23,934 nucleotides of DNA from Lachnospiraceae bacterium (GTDB lineage Bacteria; Bacillota_A; Clostridia; Lachnospirales; Lachnospiraceae), in the NCBI GenBank assembly GCA_024691045.1, contig JAILOC010000149.1:1-23934 (forward strand), in the 5' to 3' direction. The translations under genes were made by a program, and so were the position numbers. Positions 20,633 to 23,934 of this stretch are shown here, one piece after another. The notes under the pieces were generated by a model. That model was not told the DNA's origin. It worked only from the letters and a program-made list of their open reading frames with translations, and ran no database searches. Position 1 is the first letter of the stretch. Every line of letters begins with the position of its first letter.

Positions 20633-22603
20633 TCACTCCTTCAGATAGGTATTAATAAAATCATCCTCGGTGATAACATTTACTCCGAGGCTCTTTGCCG
20701 TTTTGTTCTTCGATGAATTCGAAGCTGCATCATTGTTGATAAGTGCGGTGGTCTTGGCGGATACGCTTCCCGCAACCTTGCCGCCCCTGTTTTCTATCTC
20801 GGCTTTCAGGGCATTCCTGTTTTCAAAATGCTCTAAGCTTCCCGTGATAACGAAGGTAAGACCCGCAAGATTTTGTGCCGAGGTGTTAACAGGCACTTCA
20901 AGTGACAGATACGCAAGCACCTCATCTATCCTTCGGTTTTTTTCATCATCCGCAAAATACTTTGTTATGTCCGCTGCCATGATATCGCCGATGCCTTCGA
21001 TCTCGGACAGCTCGTCCGCGGATGCTCTTCTGATCATTTCCAAATCATAGCCGAATGCCTTGGCTAGAACCTTGGCATTGGCCACACCGATTCCCGGAAT
21101 TCCCAGTCCGAACAGGAATCTGGGAAGCGTTGTCTTCGAGGCAGTCCTTACGGATTCGATAAGATTCGAATACGACTTTTCTCCGAAGCCTTCCATATGT
21201 ACGATCTTCTCTTTAAATCTGTCCAGCCGGAAAAGATCGGCAAACTCCCTGATAAATCCCATATCGATAAGCTTTTCCAGGGTCATCTCGGAAAGGCCGT
21301 CGATATTCAGAGCATCCCTGCTTACAAACTGCGAAAAAGTCTTGATCTGCTTAGCGGGACAATCCGCATTTGTGCAATACAGGCTCTCCGCTTCGTTGAG
21401 CGCTCTTATCTCGGTGGGAGCACCGCATACGGGACATTTATCCGGAACGGTGATGCTGCCGCTCTTTGTCAGGTTCTCCGCGATCTGCGGTATTATCATG
21501 TTGGCTTTATAAACGGTGATGCGGTCACCTATGCCGAGTCCAAGTTCCCTTACAATGCTGACATTATGAACCGATGCCCTGGTAACGGTCGTTCCTTCAA
21601 GCTCAACGGGATCGAATATCGCAACGGGATTGATGAGGCCTGTTCTGCTCGCACTCCACTCTATCTCCCTGAGTGTGGTCTCGGCGGTTTCATCCGCCCA
21701 TTTGAATGCGATGGCATTTCTGGGAGACTTTGCGGTCCTTCCGAGTGAGATACCGTAATTTACATCTTCATAAGTAAGCACAAGACCGTCTGAGGGAATA
21801 TCGTATCCCGAGATCCTCTTCTCATAATCTCCGACTGCACCGACTACGGTTGCGGATGTGACCTTCATTCTCTCAACAGCCTCAAAACCGAGCGATTCAA
21901 GGAAAGAAAGTCTTCCGTCCGCAGATGCGAGAACAGCTTCGTCCGCACCGTCTGCGGAAACCAGATTGAAGGCAACAAACCTTACATGTCTTCCGGCGGT
22001 TATCTTCGAATCGAGCTGTCTTACCGATCCGCTGCAGAGATTCCTGGGATTCTTATACTTATCAGCATCATTAACTATCGATGCGTTGATCTTCTCAAAA
22101 TCCTTATATGAAATTACAGCCTCGCCTCTTACAACAAGCGCTCCGGCAAAGGAGATCTTAAGGGGCACATTATCGAACACCCTTGCATTGGGGGTGATGA
22201 CCTCACCTATCTCACCGTTTCCCCTGGTAACGGCTTTGGAAAGTTCACCGTTTTCATAAGTGAGCACGACAGTAAGTCCGTCGAGCTTCCAGCTTAAGAC
22301 ACCTTCATGTTCTCCGAGCCAGTCCGCAAGCTCCTCCCTCGATTTGGTCTTGCCGAGCGAAAGCATAGGCGAGGGGTGGCGCTCCTTGGGAAGCTCATCG
22401 ACCGCTTCGTAGCCTACGGTCTGCGTCGGGCTTCCTGCCAGGACCACTCCTGTCTCTTCCTCGAGTCTTACAAGTTCATCATAAAGTGCATCGTACTCTC
22501 TGTCGGAAAGAGGCGATTCATCCTTGGCATAATAATCCTCGGATGCCTTCCTCAGAATGACATTTAATTCTTTTATCCTGTTTATCTTTACTTCGTCTGC
22601 CAT
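20633..22603 (-). CDS. ligA: NAD-dependent DNA ligase LigA
   Basis: Seals nicks in replication and repair using NAD+. The 656-aa protein has domain Ia (about 1-60, with SPLSDREYDALYDEL), adenylation domain with active-site Lys106 in SWKLDGL, SDGLVLTYED (271-280), FKWA (300-303), OB fold, a four-Cys zinc finger (Cys390, 393, 410, 415), helix-hairpin-helix region (about 495-550) and a BRCT domain (578-656). The motif after the lysine reads TRGNGEIGEVIT instead of the common TRGDGxxGEDVT; I recall this variant from other Lachnospiraceae ligases, so it probably marks a lineage rather than inactivity. It overlaps rluF by 16 bases and is followed 6 bases later by metA. It is probably the sole replicative ligase, but a second copy elsewhere cannot be excluded. 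Confidence 0.96.
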   Translation of the reverse strand: MADEVKINRIKELNVILRKASEDYYAKDESPLSDREYDALYDELVRLEEETGVVLAGSPTQTVGYEAVDELPKERHPSPMLSLGKTKSREELADWLGEHEGVLSWKLDGLTVVLTYENGELSKAVTRGNGEIGEVITPNARVFDNVPLKISFAGALVVRGEAVISYKDFEKINASIVNDADKYKNPRNLCSGSVRQLDSKITAGRHVRFVAFNLVSADGADEAVLASADGRLSFLESLGFEAVERMKVTSATVVGAVGDYEKRISGYDIPSDGLVLTYEDVNYGISLGRTAKSPRNAIAFKWADETAETTLREIEWSASRTGLINPVAIFDPVELEGTTVTRASVHNVSIVRELGLGIGDRITVYKANMIIPQIAENLTKSGSITVPDKCPVCGAPTEIRALNEAESLYCTNADCPAKQIKTFSQFVSRDALNIDGLSEMTLEKLIDMGFIREFADLFRLDRFKEKIVHMEGFGEKSYSNLIESVRTASKTTLPRFLFGLGIPGIGVANAKVLAKAFGYDLEMIRRASADELSEIEGIGDIMAADITKYFADDEKNRRIDEVLAYLSLEVPVNTSAQNLAGLTFVITGSLEHFENRNALKAEIENRGGKVAGSVSAKTTALINNDAASNSSKNKTAKSLGVNVITEDDFINTYLKE

Positions 22604-23298
22604 AAACCCTTTATCTCTGATTCGGTGAGCTCTCTGTACTGACCGGACTTAAGTCCGCCGAGTGTCACATTCATCACCCTTACTCTCTTGAGCTTTTTGA
22701 CCTTAAGCCCCACCTGCTCACACATACGCCTTATCTGACGGTTAAGCCCCTGGGTGAGGGTTATCGACATCGTGACCTTGTCCCTTATGACAACCCTGCA
22801 CGGTCTGGTCTTTACCTTCAGCTCGGGGATGTAGATTCCCTTTCTGAGCTTTTCCGCCGTCTCTTCGGTGACTTCCTTATCCACGGTAACGATGTATTCC
22901 TTTTCGTGGAGATTGGCTCCTCTCATCATATGATCGATGAGGTCGCCGTCATTGGTCAGAAGGATCAGTCCCTCCGAATCCTTATCGAGTCTTCCCGCAT
23001 AGGTTACCCTGACGGGATAATCTATATAGTCGGTTATAAGCCTGTCAGCATGTTCATCCTTTTCGGAGGTTGTAACCCCTTTGGGCTTATAGAAGGCGAG
23101 CACCACTGTGGCCTTCTTTCCCTTGAGAACTCTTCCCTCATACTCTACACGGTCGTCCGGAGATACACCTTCTCCGACCCCGGCGACATGATCGTTTATC
23201 ATAACCTTGCCCGCTTCGATGAGTCTGTCCGCCTCACGCCTTGAGCATATGCCGGACTCTGCAAGGAATTTATTGAGTCTTATTTTTCCTGAGTCCAT
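22588..23298 (-). CDS. rluF: 23S rRNA pseudouridine synthase, RsuA/RluF-like
   Basis: Isomerises a specific rRNA uridine to pseudouridine. The 236-aa protein has an N-terminal S4 RNA-binding domain (6-52: LNKFLAESGICSRREADRLIEAG) and the catalytic domain with Asp105 in GRLDKDSEGLILLTNDG. The later segments HEKEYIVTVDK, QGLNRQIRRMCE and RVRVMNVTLGGL...REL follow RluF (U2604) more closely than RluB or RsuA, so the RluF assignment is likely but not certain. The start at 23298 lies inside the last codons of rnhA (19-base overlap), and the stop lies inside ligA, so three unrelated nucleic-acid genes are translationally coupled. Confidence 0.9.
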   Translation of the reverse strand: MDSGKIRLNKFLAESGICSRREADRLIEAGKVMINDHVAGVGEGVSPDDRVEYEGRVLKGKKATVVLAFYKPKGVTTSEKDEHADRLITDYIDYPVRVTYAGRLDKDSEGLILLTNDGDLIDHMMRGANLHEKEYIVTVDKEVTEETAEKLRKGIYIPELKVKTRPCRVVIRDKVTMSITLTQGLNRQIRRMCEQVGLKVKKLKRVRVMNVTLGGLKSGQYRELTESEIKGLWQTK

Positions 23299-23765
23299 TC
23301 TTCCATATCCTCTATGCGGCGGGTTTCGGGGATTCCTGAAGTCTCAGAGCCCTTTTTGGCCATCTTGTCCGCAAGTTCATTGTATTTAACGCCCGTATGG
23401 GCATCAACTTTCTTAAATCTGATATCTATGTGGCTCATCCAGCCCTTCATGGCCATTGAATAGGATCTGGTCAGGTCATTTTTGCTCTTCCAGGCGCCGG
23501 TCACCCAGCTTTCTATTCCCTGGTAGTCATAATAGATCTCTATCGCCCTGTATCCGCTCTTAATGGCGCAGAGAACGGCATTCATGGAACCGAGCATTTC
23601 ACCCGTGACATTCCGCTGCTTGGCGTTTTCAGGGTCATTTCCGCTGCCGCAGAGCACCCTGACGGTTCCGTCTTCCGGCAAAAAAACGCATCCGAAGGAA
23701 TAGACTCCCGTCGAGGCGTTAAAACTGCCGTCCACATATGCTTTTATGAGATCTTTTCCGGCCAA
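23280..23765 (-). CDS. rnhA: Ribonuclease HI family protein
   Basis: Cleaves the RNA strand of RNA–DNA hybrids. The 161-aa protein has the RNase H fold residues: Asp12 in AYVDGSF, Glu56 in NVTGEMLG, Asp80 in IYYDYQGIESW, and the C-terminal HTGVKYNELADKMAKKG with Asp133. It lacks the N-terminal hybrid-binding domain seen in many Firmicutes RNase HI-like proteins that begin with a caulimovirus-type module, though the VDGSxN and NVxGE variants resemble the catalytic half of that group. The start is TTG at 23765 with AAAGGA 6 bases upstream. First gene of the rnhA-rluF-ligA-metA run, with a promoter at 23803-23831. Confidence 0.92.
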   Translation of the reverse strand: MAGKDLIKAYVDGSFNASTGVYSFGCVFLPEDGTVRVLCGSGNDPENAKQRNVTGEMLGSMNAVLCAIKSGYRAIEIYYDYQGIESWVTGAWKSKNDLTRSYSMAMKGWMSHIDIRFKKVDAHTGVKYNELADKMAKKGSETSGIPETRRIEDMEEWTQEK

Positions 23766-23802
23766 AGCAATTCCTTTATGAACTCACATAAATAGTCAAT
23801 CT

Positions 23803-23831
23803 ATTTTATCACAAAATACCAAATTTTTGAA
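23803..23831 (-). promoter_or_regulatory. Predicted promoter of the rnhA-rluF-ligA-metA operon
   Basis: Minus strand TTCAAA (23826-23831), 17 bases, TAAAAT (23803-23808), in an AT-rich stretch about 35 bases ahead of the rnhA start and just past the terminator of the upstream gene. Confidence 0.5.
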
Positions 23832-23869
23832 CAAAAGAACGGCGGAACGAATCAATCGTTCCGCCGTTC
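23831..23869 (-). terminator. Rho-independent terminator of an upstream minus-strand gene
   Basis: Perfect 14-bp stem (23837-23850 with 23856-23869) and 5-base loop. On the minus strand it is followed by CTTTTGTT; on the plus strand there is no T run, so it serves leftward transcription entering from beyond the window. Confidence 0.85.
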
Positions 23870-23892
23870 GGGTTAGGGAAGAATTATATGAA

Positions 23893-23934
23893 TCAGACAG
23901 TTTTGCCGGTCCGTTTTAAAAGCTGATCAATAAC
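23893..23934 (-). CDS. Possible C-terminal end of a gene cut by the right edge
   Basis: One minus-strand frame from the window edge reads VIDQLLKRTGKTV and then TGA (23893-23895), 24 bases before the terminator. Its position fits the end of a gene, but 13 codons are too few to prove coding or name a family. Confidence 0.35.
   Translation of the reverse strand, partial: VIDQLLKRTGKTV

Overview
The window looks like chromosomal DNA of a Gram-positive anaerobe of the class Clostridia, most likely a Lachnospiraceae relative (Butyrivibrio/Roseburia type). This rests on the gene content (MraZ–RsmH–FtsL–PBP–FtsW–DivIB–FtsZ, NrdR, an acetyl-CoA-type MetA, a Lachnospiraceae-style LigA), strong AGGAGG-type ribosome sites and moderate GC content judged by eye. 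The genus is inference. Almost everything is on the minus strand; one three-gene island at 11857-13928 is on the plus strand.

Minus-strand block A (1-9209, transcribed right to left): a division operon starts at an MraZ-type promoter/operator near 9287-9360 and runs mraZ, rsmH, ftsL, a class B PBP, ftsW, ftsQ/divIB. It continues, through a second promoter at 3016-3044, into ftsZ, a small conserved unknown, nrdR and another conserved unknown that ends at a strong terminator (412-442). No mur or mraY gene is interleaved, which makes this a stripped-down dcw cluster. At the left edge is the start of an NhaC-type Na+/H+ antiporter gene with its own promoter next to a large palindromic element.

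Block B (9405-11538): ychF and lgt form a two-gene operon with overlapping stop and start, its own promoter, and a terminator just before the mraZ promoter.

Island C (11748-13958, plus strand): a near-consensus promoter overlapped by TATATCG/CGATATA palindromes drives a PadR-family repressor, a DUF2812 membrane protein and a CPBP-family intramembrane protease with an unusual extracytoplasmic C-terminal domain. It ends at a bidirectional terminator shared with block D. This is the best candidate for a less-described system in the window: a PadR-regulated envelope module.

Block D (13989-23934, minus strand): rnhA, rluF, ligA and metA are overlapping or nearly abutting and appear to read on into a methyl-accepting chemotaxis protein and a very large hybrid histidine kinase. 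The last two carry related dCache sensor domains with the residues of the amino-acid-binding dCache motif, suggesting a paired motility/gene-expression response to amino acids downstream of a methionine-biosynthesis gene. A terminator and perhaps the last 13 codons of another gene lie at the right edge. I saw no tRNA, rRNA, CRISPR array, insertion sequence or prophage gene.
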